A DNA stretch of 64,000 nt from Prorocentrum cordatum (GCA_963575745.1 CAUYUJ010020516.1:335436-399435), one strand, 5' to 3'; numbered from the stretch's first letter, positions 1 to 9,633 are shown. Numbers and translations: made by a program. Notes: generated by a model not told the origin, from the letters alone.

Positions 1-458
1 ACCAACTTGTATTGGGTTAGCAGTTCTAGCATCTGAGTTATGTGATCTACATGCTAGAAGGCGTAACTCAGCTATAACAACTTATGGAAATATACGTGAG
101 AGTTGCGTTCAGTTACGCGTGTTCTACAATAATATATGAAACAACTATTTCCCACGCCCACCGCCCAGAAAGCTAGCTGAGGTTCCCACCCCCTCTCCCG
201 TGGTCCCCCAGGCCCCAAAACTTCCAGGATATCCCCAGGGTTTTGTAAGCCAAAAGAAGGGGCAGGGAGATAGGGGCAGCGCGGCGGCGCCGCCGCTGGC
301 CGCGATGTCCAGGTTTCAGCCTGCGGGCGGCGTTCCCATCCGATCCCCTCTTCCTACTTCTCCTGCCTCTCCTCCTCCTCCCCTGTACCCTTCCCTCCTC
401 CTCCTTCTCCTCCTCCTCCTCCGCTGCTGTTGCTACTGCCCTGCCCTCTGTCCCTTCG
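1..458. other. upstream region without recognisable gene
   Basis: The first 170 bases are of mixed composition. From about 340 to 430 the + strand is a CT-rich tract like those that precede exons elsewhere in the window. I see no coding frame that I would support here. Confidence 0.4.
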
Positions 459-479
459 CCGTTGCCGTGTCGGCGCAAC
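459..479 (+). other. possible, very degenerate relict spliced leader
   Basis: This 21-mer matches the last 21 nt of the dinoflagellate spliced leader at about 15 positions and shares the 'CCGTTGCC' start of the better copy at 9579. It lies about 50 nt before the ATG at 531. On its own it would not be convincing. Confidence 0.25.
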
Positions 480-530
480 GGCGGGTCGTCGGATCGACCG
501 CCAGCGCGCGCCCGCCCCCGCGTGGCGGGC

Positions 531-896
531 ATGATCGACGGCGGCGACGGAGACTCCGTTTTTGGGCCCTCGTCCCTCGGCCCGATCGCTACCGCTAAAA
601 CTTGCATAGACAGCGGTACGATCACGTCGGCCCAGAGAAAAGATATTCTGGCCGACCACAAGTGTTCGGTTTCGACGCGGAACCGCGGTCGGGGCGCTGG
701 TCGTGAGCTCGTCGTGACAGGCCGATCTGACATGATCAAGGGTGCCCACGCCGCCGCCATGGAGGCGATCCAGGCGAACGGCGCCGACGGCGGGCGCAAG
801 GCACCAGAGCTGCAGGAGCTGCAGCGCCGCTGCGACGTCGCGCTGCAGATGGCGGCGCGGCGGCGCGCCCAGCAGCAGCAGCAGCAGCAGCAGCAG
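531..896 (+). CDS. probable first coding exon, unknown protein with polyglutamine
   Basis: The open frame from ATG 531 gives 122 residues before a GT at 897. An upstream in-frame ATG at 462 overlaps a possible relict leader, so 531 is preferred. The protein has a mixed N-terminal half, then a helix-prone stretch rich in Ala, Glu and Arg (roughly residues 70-110), ending in nine glutamines encoded by CAG. A CT-rich stretch follows directly, as in the supported introns of this window, so the exon probably ends at or near 896. A GT at 897 leaves phase 0. No family is recognised. The polyglutamine sits exactly at the presumed exon end, so its length may vary between alleles. Confidence 0.45.
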
Positions 897-1141
897 GTCC
901 CAGGACCGTTAGTCCTCCACCCTCCCACCTTTATCCTCCCTCCTCCCCCTCCCTGACTCCCCCCCCTGTCCCCCATCCCTCACCGCTCCCGCTCCTCCTC
1001 CTCCTCCTCCTCCTCCTCTTCCTCCTCCTCTCCCTCCTCCTTCTCCTCCTCATTCTCCTCCTCCCCCTTCCTCCTTCCTCCTCCTCCTCCTCCTCATCCT
1101 TATCCTCCTCATTTTCCTCGTCCTTCTCCTCCTCGTCTCAG
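897..1141 (+). other. probable intron, CT-rich
   Basis: GT at 897-898 and AG at 1140-1141 bracket about 245 nt of almost pure pyrimidine repeat on the + strand. Length and composition match the better supported introns at 5511, 11021 and 11430. Confidence 0.4.
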
Positions 1142-1197
1142 GACCCGCTGCAGCCTGGGACATCGCGACCAGCGTGGCGGCGCAGGCCGCCTCGCAT
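1142..1197 (+). CDS. possible second exon running into a G tract
   Basis: After the acceptor-like AG at 1141, one frame (codons in register with 1174) reads AAWDIATSVAAQAASHV, which looks like real protein. Joining it to the exon ending at 896 needs phase 1, whereas the GT at 897 gives phase 0, so the junction is unresolved. The frame that is phase-compatible gives an Arg/Pro-rich string that looks less natural. The exon runs directly into a long G homopolymer, so the gene may be broken here. Confidence 0.3.
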
Positions 1198-1199
1198 GT

Positions 1200-1246
<47 letters not shown>

Positions 1247-1259
1247 GGGGGGGGGGGGG
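1198..1259 (+). repeat. long poly-G tract
   Basis: A run of about 45 consecutive G, one T, then 13 more G. A second G-rich stretch lies at 1851-1890. Both could form G-quadruplexes, and their exact lengths are liable to sequencing error. Confidence 0.95.
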
Positions 1260-1323
1260 AAAGACGAGAGAGAAGAGAGAGAGAGAGAGACAGAGAGAGA
1301 GAGAGAGGAGAACGAGGAGAGAG

Positions 1324-1362
<39 letters not shown>

Positions 1363-1382
1363 GAGAGAGAGAGAGAGGAGAG

Positions 1383-1432
<50 letters not shown>

Positions 1433-1643
1433 CCGAGAGAGAGAGAGAGAGAGAAGAGAGAGTCAGAGAGAGGAGAGAGAGAGAGACGAGAGAGAGAAGA
1501 GAGAGCCGAGAGAGGATGACGGAGGAGAGAGGTAGAGAGAGAGGGAGAGAGAGAGAGAGAAGAGAAAGAGAGACAGAGAGAGAAAGAGAGAGAGAGCGAG
1601 AGAGGAGAGAGAAGAGAGAGAGAGAGAGGGGAGGAGAAGAGAG

Positions 1644-1697
<54 letters not shown>

Positions 1698-1971
1698 CGT
1701 AGAGAGAGAGAGAGAGAGAGGAGAGAGAAGAGAGAGAGAGGAGAGGAGAGAGAGAGAGAGAGAGAGACGAGAGAGACCGAGAGCAGGAGACGAGAGAGAG
1801 AGAGAGAGAGAGATGAGAGAGAGAGAGATGAGACGGAGAGAGGAAGAGGGGGGGGGGGAAAGGGGGGGGGGGGGGGGGGGGGGGGGGGGGAGAGAGAGAG
1901 AGGAAGGAGAGAGAGAGACAGACAACCCCTGAGAGAGAGAGAGAGAGGAGAGAGAGAGAAGAGAGAGAGAC

Positions 1972-2064
<93 letters not shown>

Positions 2065-2080
2065 GAGAGAGAGAGAGGGG
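1260..2080 (+). repeat. interrupted (GA)n microsatellite, 0.8 kb
   Basis: An almost uninterrupted GA dinucleotide tract with scattered single-base changes. All long open frames over it on either strand are low-complexity Arg/Glu or Ser/Leu products of the repeat. Confidence 0.95.
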
Positions 2081-2640
2081 AACTTATTCACTGCGTGGAG
2101 CTCCCCATATGCGCATCTACTCGCATGGGCCTGTCCGCCGCGAATGTCTAGGCGCAAGAGCTTTCGAATAGTAACGGGCTTCAGTTGTGACGGTCTGGAC
2201 ATCAATCTAATTGCGAATGAATTGGGGTGTGAATGAGCCTCAGTAGTACGAGCGCGTCTCTGTGCATGAGCCTGGGGCCTCCTGGGGCCGTCTGACACTT
2301 ATTGGTGCTTCCTGTGGTCTCCAGGGGCCTCTTGGGGCCGCCTGGGACCCCCTAGGACGGTTTCGTGCCCCAGGAGAGGCGCAATCTATAGCAACAGACG
2401 TGCATAAATCATTGCGCATGAGAGCCACAGGAGAAGGGCCATATATCGGAACACGCGTAAAACACCAAGGACTCGCGCCCCAAGAGAGGCCCAATACATA
2501 GGAACATGAGCACAACATTTAGGATTGTGTACACAGGAGAAGGACCATCTATAGAAACATACGTAGGACATCGACGAATCATGCTCCAGGTGAGGCCCAC
2601 TCGATAGGAACATACGTAAAACACATGGGATTGGAGCCAC

Positions 2641-2905
2641 TCCTGTTGCCTTCTGAGGCCTCCTGCCCCTGGGGCCTCTCGGGGCCTCCTGTTGCCTTCC
2701 GAGGCCTCCTGGCGCTTCCTGTTGCCTCCTGGGGCCTCATGTGGATTCCTGGAGCCTTCTGGAGCTTCCTGGGGCCTCCTGGAGCTTCTTGGGACATCAT
2801 GTGGCCTCTTGAGTCTTTCTGTGGCCTCCTGATGCCTCCTGGAGCCTCATGTGGTCTCCTGGGGCCTCCTGTAGCCTGTTGGAGCCCCCTGTGGCATCCT
2901 GAGAA
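2641..2905 (+). repeat. 10-bp periodic degenerate array in Q1
   Basis: Units of the type GCCTCCTGGG repeat with a period of exactly 10 bases for about 26 units, with substitutions but almost no length change. The same block is at 20653-20917 in the second copy. Confidence 0.9.
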
Positions 2906-3064
2906 GAATCTGCGCCCACGAGCCTGGCCACCAAAACAAGCAAACCGATCGAGACATCCTCAAATTCTGGCCCACCTGGGGGGTGAAAATGAGCGCATCG
3001 CTCGCGACATCCTCCAAATCTGCACCGAAAGCGAAGGATGCTGAGCCCAGAAACAGGCAACCCG

Positions 3065-3470
3065 CCTGAGACATCCCCACAACATGGCCGCGAACGAGCC
3101 CGTGCAACCACCCCTGGCTGCTCCCCTTAGGGGTGCTGAAACCAGCGCCCCGCCTGAGACATCCTCACAATCTGCTCTCCAAGCGAAGGACGTTGAGCCC
3201 AGAAACAAGCACACCGCCTGAGACATCCCCGCAAAATGGCCGCGAACGGGCCCGCGCAGCCACCCCTGGCGGCTCCCCTTAGGGGTGCTGAAACCAGCGC
3301 CCCGCCTGAGACATCCTCACAATCTGCTCTCCAAGCGAAGGATACTGAGCCCAGAACCAGGCAGACCGCCTCAGACATCACCACAAAATGGCAGCGAGCG
3401 AGCCCGTGCAACCACCCCTGACGGCTCCCCTTAGGGGTGCTGAAACCAGCGCCCCGCTTGAAACATCCTC
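3065..3470 (+). repeat. tandem units of about 151 bp in Q1
   Basis: About three copies of a unit containing 'GCCTGAGACATCC', 'CCAAGCGAAGGA' and 'CTCCCCTTAGGGGTGCTG'. 'CTCCCCTTAGGGG' is itself nearly palindromic. The unit is not a multiple of three and is not coding. Confidence 0.8.
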
Positions 3471-3488
3471 CGCGTCTGATGTGTGTTG

Positions 3489-3826
3489 AGTAAGTCTGAG
3501 TATGAGTAGGTCTGAGTATGAGTATGTCTGAGTATGAGTAAGTCTGTGTATGAGTAAGTCTGTGTATGAGTAAGTCTGGGTATGAGTAGGTCTGTGTATG
3601 AGAAAGTCTGTGTATGTGTACGCCTGGGTATGAGTAAGTCTGAGTATGAGTAATACTGTGTATGAGTAAGACTGGTATGGGTAAGTCTGTGTATGAGTAC
3701 GTCTGGGTGTGAGTAAGTCTGTGTAAAAGTAAGTCTGTGTATGCGTATGTCTGAGTGTGAGTAAGTCTGAGTATGAGTAGGTCTGAGTATGAGTAATTCT
3801 GAGTATGAGTAAGTCTGAGTATGAGG
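3489..3826 (+). repeat. 16-bp tandem array in Q1
   Basis: About 21 units resembling GAGTAAGTCTGTGTAT, with point changes and one or two short indels. Confidence 0.9.
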
Positions 3827-3910
3827 ATGCGGAGGAGGAACGAGGAGGGGGAAGAGGCAGCAGGAGGCGTCCAAGTAATAACACGAACCCCATCTTAGGA
3901 TATGGGAAAA

Positions 3911-3917
3911 CAAGAGA

Positions 3918-3970
<53 letters not shown>

Positions 3971-3975
3971 GGAGG

Positions 3976-4018
<43 letters not shown>
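3911..4018 (+). repeat. (GA)n microsatellite
   Basis: A GA dinucleotide run directly after repeat Q1. Confidence 0.95.
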
Positions 4019-4019
<1 letters not shown>

Positions 4020-4079
4020 ACAAAACAAAGCAAACAAAGATACGAGGGATTATCGATCGAATGGGGTGCGGGCGGCCAG

Positions 4080-4475
4080 GGGATATCTAAAAAGGTGGTC
4101 CCGAGCTGGAACCGCGTGAGTTTACGTGTCCAGGCCACACAGGAGGGCATCTAGAATGGTTGTCCCTAGCTGGAGCCATGTGTTTTCACGTGCGAGGGCC
4201 ACCCTGTGTACGAGTGACGTGTGGGGTCCACCCATGGGGGTATCCAACATGGCTGCCCCGAGCTGGAACCACGTGTGTTTACGCGTCCAGGCCACGCAGG
4301 AGGGTATCTAGAATGGCAATCCCTAGCTGGAGCCACGTGTTTTCACGTGTGAGTGCCACCCATGGGGGTATCCAACATGGCGGTCCCGAGCTGGACCCGC
4401 GTCCCGCACAGGGGTGTACCTAACATGGGTGTCCCGAGCTCAGACCACGCGTGCGCCCCCTGGCGCCAACTGGAC
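4080..4475 (+). repeat. degenerate 64-65 bp tandem units carrying ACGTG motifs
   Basis: Six or seven degenerate units with the framework 'TCCAACATGG', 'CCCGAGCTGGA' and '(C)ACGTGT'. Most units contain an ACGTG core, some as the palindrome CACGTG. The array ends just before the relict leader and the gene at 4601, so a promoter role is possible but unproven. Confidence 0.75.
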
Positions 4476-4484
4476 GTGCGTCGA

Positions 4485-4504
4485 TCGTAGCCGTTTCGGC
4501 TCAG
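4485..4504 (+). other. relict dinoflagellate spliced leader
   Basis: Reads TCGTAGCCGTTTCGGCTCAG. Compared with the DinoSL 3' part it has three substitutions and one missing A. It lies 96 nt before the ATG at 4601 on the same strand. DinoSL is known to be added to mRNA by trans-splicing; a genomic copy in a 5' UTR is the established mark of a gene recycled through reverse-transcribed mRNA. Confidence 0.65.
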
Positions 4505-4506
4505 CA

Positions 4507-4566
4507 GTGCTTGGAGGCTCGCCCCAACTCAGCACAGTGCTCGGAGGCTCGCCCCAACTCAGCACA
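4507..4566 (+). repeat. two tandem 30-bp copies in the 5' UTR
   Basis: Two units (4507-4536 and 4537-4566) differ by one base (CTTGG against CTCGG). They lie between the relict leader and the start codon. Confidence 0.9.
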
Positions 4567-4600
4567 TCGTTCCATTGTTGCGAGCTCGGTGTCGCTTCCG

Positions 4601-6156
4601 ATGTCGGCCACTGCTCCTGAGACCCCCGTCTACATCACGTGCTGCTTCTGCAGGAAGCCGATGGAGGAGGGCCAGAAGCAGGTCATCCAGAACAAGGCTG
4701 GCGGCGAGCGCAAGACGGACCGCGTGAGCCATGATTGGTGTGCCCGCACCAAGCGCAGGGCTCAGCACCAGTGCAGTGGCGATCCTAATGAGTTCGAGGG
4801 CTGGTCGGACGTCGACCCCGAGACCAAGGCCCGCTTCTACGAGAGTTCGGCGGACCTCTTCGGCGACGCGCTGTGCAAGGCGATGAAGGAAACGATCAAC
4901 GTCACCAAGAAGAGGAAGGCTCTCACTAGGTTTCGCGAGTGCGGCAAGTACCACCCCCTCGAGGACGTGTCCGAGATGCCGAAGTTCAAGAATAACCCAG
5001 AGGCCCTCCAGCAGTTGCTCGGGACCGCGCCGCGCCACACCTGCAAGTACAGCGGCCTGATTGAGATCTACGTGCCCGAGTACGAGTTCGTGAAGGACGA
5101 TGAGGAGGAGGAGGAGGAGTGCAAGGATCGCGAGGTCCACGGCGAGAAGAAGCTGAAGAGGAAGGCGGCTCCGAAGGAGCCGAAGCAACCAGGGGCGCCG
5201 AGACCGAAGAAGCTGCTCACCGCAGTCATGCGCAAGAAGATGGAGGGCTTGAGGGATGACATCCACGGCTCCGTTCTGGCCCTCGGTGGCAGCATTGCCG
5301 TCGCGACGGCGCCTGCTGTTGCTGGCGCGTACGTGCCCCCTTCGATCGCGAGGAAGGCTCAGGAGCTCTACGACGAGTTGCAGGCTCGCGCGACCGAGGT
5401 GGCGGCTCTCTGCGACAGCGACGAGACCACCAAGGATATGGTCACGGCTGCCATCGACAAGAACACCACCATCATGAAGCAGCAGGAGGCGCTCTCCGAT
5501 AAGATCAATGGTTCCGCACCCCCATTCTCCTCCACCATCGCATACACCTCAATGGCTTGTCCCTCATACTCGGCCTCCTTGTGCCCCTCCCCATCCAAGT
5601 CTCCATCCTCCCAGCCCATATTCATGCAGTCCTGCTCCCATCCAACTCCCCCCGCCGCCGCGCCCTGTCCCCCCCTCCCCCCCCAGCCGCCCCGCCCTTG
5701 CCCGCAGGTTTGATCGAGGAGATGCCCGAGAGCGAGCGGGCCATGCTCAAGGCGGAGGACGCCGAGGGGAGCGGGCCCGATGACGGTGGCGCAGGGTGCG
5801 CGGAGGCGACGAGGGGGGATGCTGAGACCAGCGGGGGGGTGGTCACTCCAACTGCGAAGGGGCCCGAGGACTTCCCCCCGATCACCCCGCTCGACCACAA
5901 ACCGTTGAGGCCCTTGCCAGCCCGCGAGCGGGGTGATCATAAGGGGCCTCAGGGCGCTGCCGCGGCGAGCTCGGACGAGCACGACGTCGCGCCCGCCGAG
6001 GATGCGGCGGAGGTGGAGGAGGATGCAGCTGAGGACGGCGGGGGCGAGAGAGTGATGAAGAAGCCTGTTGGCAGGGGTGGCGGGCGCGGGCGTGGGCGCG
6101 GCGGCGCCGCCACCACGTCCAAGGCCAAGGCCTCGGCCCGCAGGGCCATGGCGTGA
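4601..6156 (+). CDS. Cys/His-rich, RG-tailed protein of unknown function (two exons)
   Basis: Exons 4601-5510 and 5708-6156 join in phase 1 to give 452 residues. The frame is open further upstream, but that part is tandem repeat and relict leader, so ATG 4601 is chosen. Residues 11-58 carry a probable zinc site (C14-x2-C17, H44, C47, C58). Residues 65-160 are mixed and globular-looking. There is an acidic run near 166-173, a Lys/Pro-rich basic stretch near 182-205, helical segments to 304, then a low-complexity acidic second exon ending in a Gly/Arg repeat and a Lys/Ala/Arg tail. This layout suggests binding to nucleic acid or chromatin; that is inference. I do not recognise the family. The relict leader at 4485 indicates mRNA-derived retroposition, so the intron would have been gained afterwards or retained. 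Confidence 0.75.
5511..5707 (+). other. intron, 197 nt, GT-AG, CT-rich
   Basis: Donor ATG|GTTCCG and acceptor CCGCAG|GTTTG. The flanking frames join in phase 1 as a Gly codon. The intron is strongly pyrimidine-rich towards the acceptor. Confidence 0.75.
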
Positions 6157-6791
6157 GAGCGGTGAGAGCTCAAGACAATGCGCAGAGCACAGTTTTGTTT
6201 TGCCTCCAGTAGAGGGGCCTGCCTGTTGCGAGCATGCGCGGTGTGGGCGTTCGCGCGGTTAGCAGTGGTGTTAACTCGTTTGCAATGTGCAGCAGGCCCG
6301 TAGGCAGGTATTGGCTGAGCAGATTCGCGAGCCAGCGTGTAAGGCGTTTGCAGTGCACTAGCATAGAGCAGGACAGCGCAGCACCGACGTGCGAGGTGTT
6401 CGAACGGTTCGGTCCGCTCTCTGGGCCGACATGTGACAAGCGAGGAACTCAACGATGGTGTCGGAGCCGCCGTCGCCATCGCTTTGTCAGCGTCTTAGTG
6501 GTGTCGCTGCCTCAGTCAGCATCCCACTCCCGTTTATCCGTCCCCTCCCTCTCCTATATCCTGCTCCTCCCACCCCGTTCCTGGTCCTTCTCCAGGTCCC
6601 TCGTCTTCTCCCCCGCACGCTATCTATCTCTCACCCGCCACTGTATCCCTCCTGATCACATCCTCAGCCCACTGCCGATCATTCTCCCTCCCCCGATCTC
6701 CTTTTCCAGGCCTCAGGCTAGGGGTGACCCTGCCCCCCCTCCCCGTCGCCCACGCGCCCGTTGTCATCGTTGCCCGCGCCCCGTCTGACAG
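6157..6791 (+). other. 3' flank of the 4601 gene, then a CT-rich tract
   Basis: About 330 nt of ordinary sequence follow the stop codon and probably include the 3' UTR. From about 6490 the + strand becomes pyrimidine-rich and ends in 'TCTGACAG', the acceptor for the exon at 6792. An upstream partner exon between 6230 and 6490 is possible but was not resolved. Confidence 0.4.
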
Positions 6792-6869
6792 GCGGGAGAC
6801 GTGCTGGCCTGCGACCCGTCGGCGCAGTACTGGATGCCGCTGCACCCCGACAACTTCGGGCGCGCCTAG
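6792..6869 (+). CDS. probable terminal exon, unknown protein
   Basis: After the AG at 6790-6791 a phase-0 frame encodes 25 residues and a TAG stop. The peptide contains DVLACDPSAQYWMPLHPDNF, which has ordinary protein composition, unlike the repeat-derived frames around it. It cannot be joined sensibly to the stop-terminated gene at 4601-6156, so its upstream exon is unidentified. Confidence 0.4.
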   Translation, partial: AGDVLACDPSAQYWMPLHPDNFGRA

Positions 6870-7056
6870 GCGGCGCGGCTGGGTAAGAGGGTCGCGTAGA
6901 CGGGCGGATGGGGGGGGATGGTGGAGGAAATGGACAGTGGGGGGAGCGGAGATTAGACTGATGTGGCCAAGGTGCGTGTTGGCGTAGAGGGCCAGGGCTC
7001 AGCAGCGGAGGGGGGCGAGAGAGATGACGGATACATAATCGCCTGCGCACATAATT

Positions 7057-7103
<47 letters not shown>

Positions 7104-7213
7104 TGAGAGAGATAGCGAGGGAGGGAGAGAAATACAGAGAGAGAGAGATGAGAGATATTTAGACAGAGAGAGAGAGAGATGTGATACATATATATATATA
7201 CACATATATATAT

Positions 7214-7267
<54 letters not shown>

Positions 7268-7335
7268 GGTGAGCGCGCGGTGCATTTGCTTGCGCACACA
7301 GCGCAACGCGCGCAGGTACGCACACCACACATACG
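6870..7335 (+). repeat. (GA)n and TA microsatellites
   Basis: GA runs at about 7061-7175 and 7216-7266 with a short TATA-rich stretch (7186-7214) between them. The 190 bases before are unremarkable. Confidence 0.85.
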
Positions 7336-8556
7336 TGACGCTTCGCGCATCCCCACCAGTCCATCCAAACCTATGCCCAGGCGAATTGCGGCAATCAGGG
7401 ACGTGAGGGAGCATGCAGGGTAGCAAAGGGCTGGGGGGTCCGTCTTACCCAAGAGGGCGAGGATGGAGGAGTCGGCGGAGGATGAGGAAGATGAGGAGGA
7501 GGAGTGGGGGAGAGGGGCAGCAGGTGGGAGCAAGTGGGGGGAGGGGGGAGGAGGGGGGAGCGGCTGATGATGAGGAGGAGGGGGAGGAGGAGGAGGATAA
7601 GGTGGGGGGAGGAAGAGAAGATGAACGGAGGAGGAGGATAAGGATGAGGCTGATAAAGTGGATGAGAAGGAGGAGGAGTAGGCCGACAAGGATGAGGAGA
7701 ATGAGAAAGATGATACGGAACAATAACAATGACGTGCACGAGAGCCTCCTCGGGTGCCCCTTGGAAGTTGTGTTGGAGTCCTCTTGGAGCGCCTGGAGGA
7801 TTCTTGGGTGCCTCGGGGATCCTCTTGATGCCCCGTGGGGGTCTAGGGAGCATCTTGGGGGCCTATTGGGTGCCTCTTTGGGCCTCCTGGGCGCCTCTTG
7901 AGGCCCTCTTGGTGCGCTCTTGGGAGCCGTGGGGGCGCTCTTGGGGCCATCTTGGGCGTGATCGATCAAAGACAGCCCCCCCCCCCCCTCAATTAGCGTT
8001 CCCCCCCCCCTCGGTCGCTTATAAAGTAGTCTCTTGGGCACCGCCTGGGACGCTCTTGGAGCGCTCGTGGGGCAGTCTTGAGGCCATCTTGGGTCTCTAT
8101 CGGGGCCCTCTTGGGCCCTCTTGGAACCGCCTTGAGGCCTCGAGTGGCCATCGGGAGCGAACGGAAGAGAAAACAATGCACATTGATGTTCCCAAGGTTG
8201 TGGAGCTATTTTGGCATATTGGGGGGGGGAGAGGGGGGGGCTCATTGGGGGGCTACGTGGCCAATTGGAGTTGTCTTGGTGCGGTCTTGGGGCCTTTTTT
8301 GGGGCATCATCGGGGCCATCTTGAGGCGTCGTGGGCTGCCTTGGGCCATATTGGAGGGCATCTTGGGCTCTCCGAGGCCCTCGTGGGGCCATCTTGGGCC
8401 AGCTTGGACGCTCCCAACCACCAGCGAACCCCTCCCCCCGTCCAGGTCCAGGGGCGGGGGTTCGGGGGAGGGGCAAACCCTTCCCCGAAGGGGGAGACGG
8501 GAAGACAGAAACGGGCACTCCCTGGACCACCTACGCCCAGAGGGTTGGTGAGATTA
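7336..8556 (+). repeat. dispersed repeat A, copy 1
   Basis: About 1.2 kb. One end carries the complement of 'GGGGATGCGCGAAGCGTCA' and the other ends in 'CCACCTACGCCCAGAGGG'. Between them are a purine tract (7441-7730) and an 11-bp periodic array (7740-8400). A second copy of the body lies in the same orientation at 14240-15085 and a third is inverted at 47047-48020. No coding capacity was identified. Confidence 0.85.
7740..8400 (+). repeat. CTTGG array with a period near 11 bp
   Basis: Degenerate units of the type CTCTTGGGGCC recur every 10-12 bases over 650 bp. Apparent open frames with repeated Trp/Gly or Pro/Arg are products of this array. Confidence 0.85.
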
Positions 8557-8909
8557 CATACGCGTGCATCTGCATCGACACCTGCACCCGTGCATTCACG
8601 AGGCAGGGGAAGCTGCACATGCATATCTCCCGATATATGTATATACACGTGGCACGTGTGTGCCCAGGCTCATACAAAAAAACTGAATGGGCGGTTGAAA
8701 CATGAGTGACATGCAACATCGAAGTCGCACTCGAGCGCAAGTGGGGTTGCCACACCTTGCGATGCGTGTACCAGGCCACCCAGGAAGCCTTAGGGGGCCC
8801 GACTTGGATACCAGAAGAGGCTCCAGGAGGCCCCAGGAGTGTGAGTGTTGTGTGTGTGGTTGTGATGCATGCTTCGTGTGGTGCGTGCTTTTTGTGTGTT
8901 GTAGGTGGT

Positions 8910-8915
<6 letters not shown>

Positions 8916-8988
<73 letters not shown>

Positions 8989-8992
8989 GTTT
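8916..8992 (+). repeat. (TG)n microsatellite
   Basis: About 38 TG dinucleotides, almost pure. The inverted copy carries a shorter CA tract. Confidence 0.95.
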
Positions 8993-9054
8993 GTCTAGCG
9001 TGTGATGTGTTGGGCGTGATGTGTGTCTCTGTGTGCATGTAGTTATGAAGCCCC

Positions 9055-9290
9055 AGGATGTACCAGGAGGCCCCAGGCGGCCTCAGGAGGCCCCAGGAGA
9101 CCCCAGGAGGCTTCAGGAGGCCCCAAGAGGCTCCAGGAGGCCGCAGGAGGCCCCAGGAGGCCCCAGGAGGTTTCAGGACACCCCTGGAGGCTCCGAGGCG
9201 GGGTCTGGGGTGCCAGAAGGTTCAGAAGGCCCAGGAGGCCCCAGGAGGTTCCAGGAGGCACCCAGGAGGCTCCGAGGCGGGGTCTGGGGC
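9055..9290 (+). repeat. 10-bp periodic array CCAGGAGGCC
   Basis: More than 20 units with a period of exactly 10 and scattered substitutions. The complement appears at 15590-15840. Confidence 0.9.
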
Positions 9291-9578
9291 CCGATGTTGG
9301 AAGGATGGTTCAAGCGAAACCGCAATTCATTGAGAATCGGTGTCACAAGTATTGAAATTATCATGTGGTTTTGAAGGTTTTATGTTAAAATGTTGAATGT
9401 CCCATGTGGTTTTGGACCCTGACGTCGCGATCTGCGTGAGGGGTGTCACCGATTTTCAGAATTTCGATGATGTCCCGAGCGAACCGCCCAGACAAATCGC
9501 GGACGCGTGCGCATTAATCGCCTCTGGGCGCTATTCCCTCGGAGAGGTGCGTCTGAGAATCGGGAGATATCCATCCTG

Positions 9579-9599
9579 CCGTTGCCATTTCGGCTCAAT
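9579..9599 (+). other. relict dinoflagellate spliced leader before the transposase-like gene
   Basis: Reads CCGTTGCCATTTCGGCTCAA and one more T. It differs from the DinoSL 21-mer at three positions. It lies 35 nt before ATG 9634 and 27 nt after the end of repeat B, so it is part of the gene's 5' UTR and not of the repeat. Confidence 0.7.
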
Positions 9600-9633
9600 C
9601 ACGTGGCCTTCCCTGCAGAATTCAGGGTTGGCC

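Larger units (their letters stand above)
2087..3906 (+). repeat. dispersed repeat Q, copy 1
   Basis: About 1.8 kb repeated in the same orientation at 20099-22129 with high similarity along its length. It begins at the 'GTGGAGCTCCCCATATG' region and ends at 'CCCCATCTTAGGATATGGG'. Inside, in order, are a unique-looking 550 bp, a 10-bp periodic array (2641-2905), tandem units of about 151 bp (3065-3470) and a 16-bp tandem array (about 3489-3826). No reverse transcriptase or other element protein is seen in it. Confidence 0.9.
8641..9552 (+). repeat. dispersed repeat B, copy 1
   Basis: About 0.9 kb, repeated in inverted orientation at 15331-16203. The outer end reads 'ACGTGGCACGTGTG' and the inner end 'CTCGGAGAGGTGC'. 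It contains a TG run (about 8916-8992) and a 10-bp periodic CCAGGAGGCC array (9055-9290). Open frames that start at 9397 begin inside this repeat, so their first 50 residues are not trusted. Confidence 0.85.

Noticed and set aside
1050-2298. Long Ser/Leu or Arg/Glu open frames
   Set aside because: They are translations of the GA/CT microsatellite and the G run; composition is only repeat.
6153-6792. Intron joining the 4601 gene to the exon at 6792 through GTGAGA at 6153
   Set aside because: The phase would force an Arg-rich unnatural frame instead of the good one, and the intron would be 640 nt.
9397-9633. Upstream start of the transposase-like frame
   Set aside because: This part lies in repeat B and then the relict leader, so ATG 9634 is a better start.
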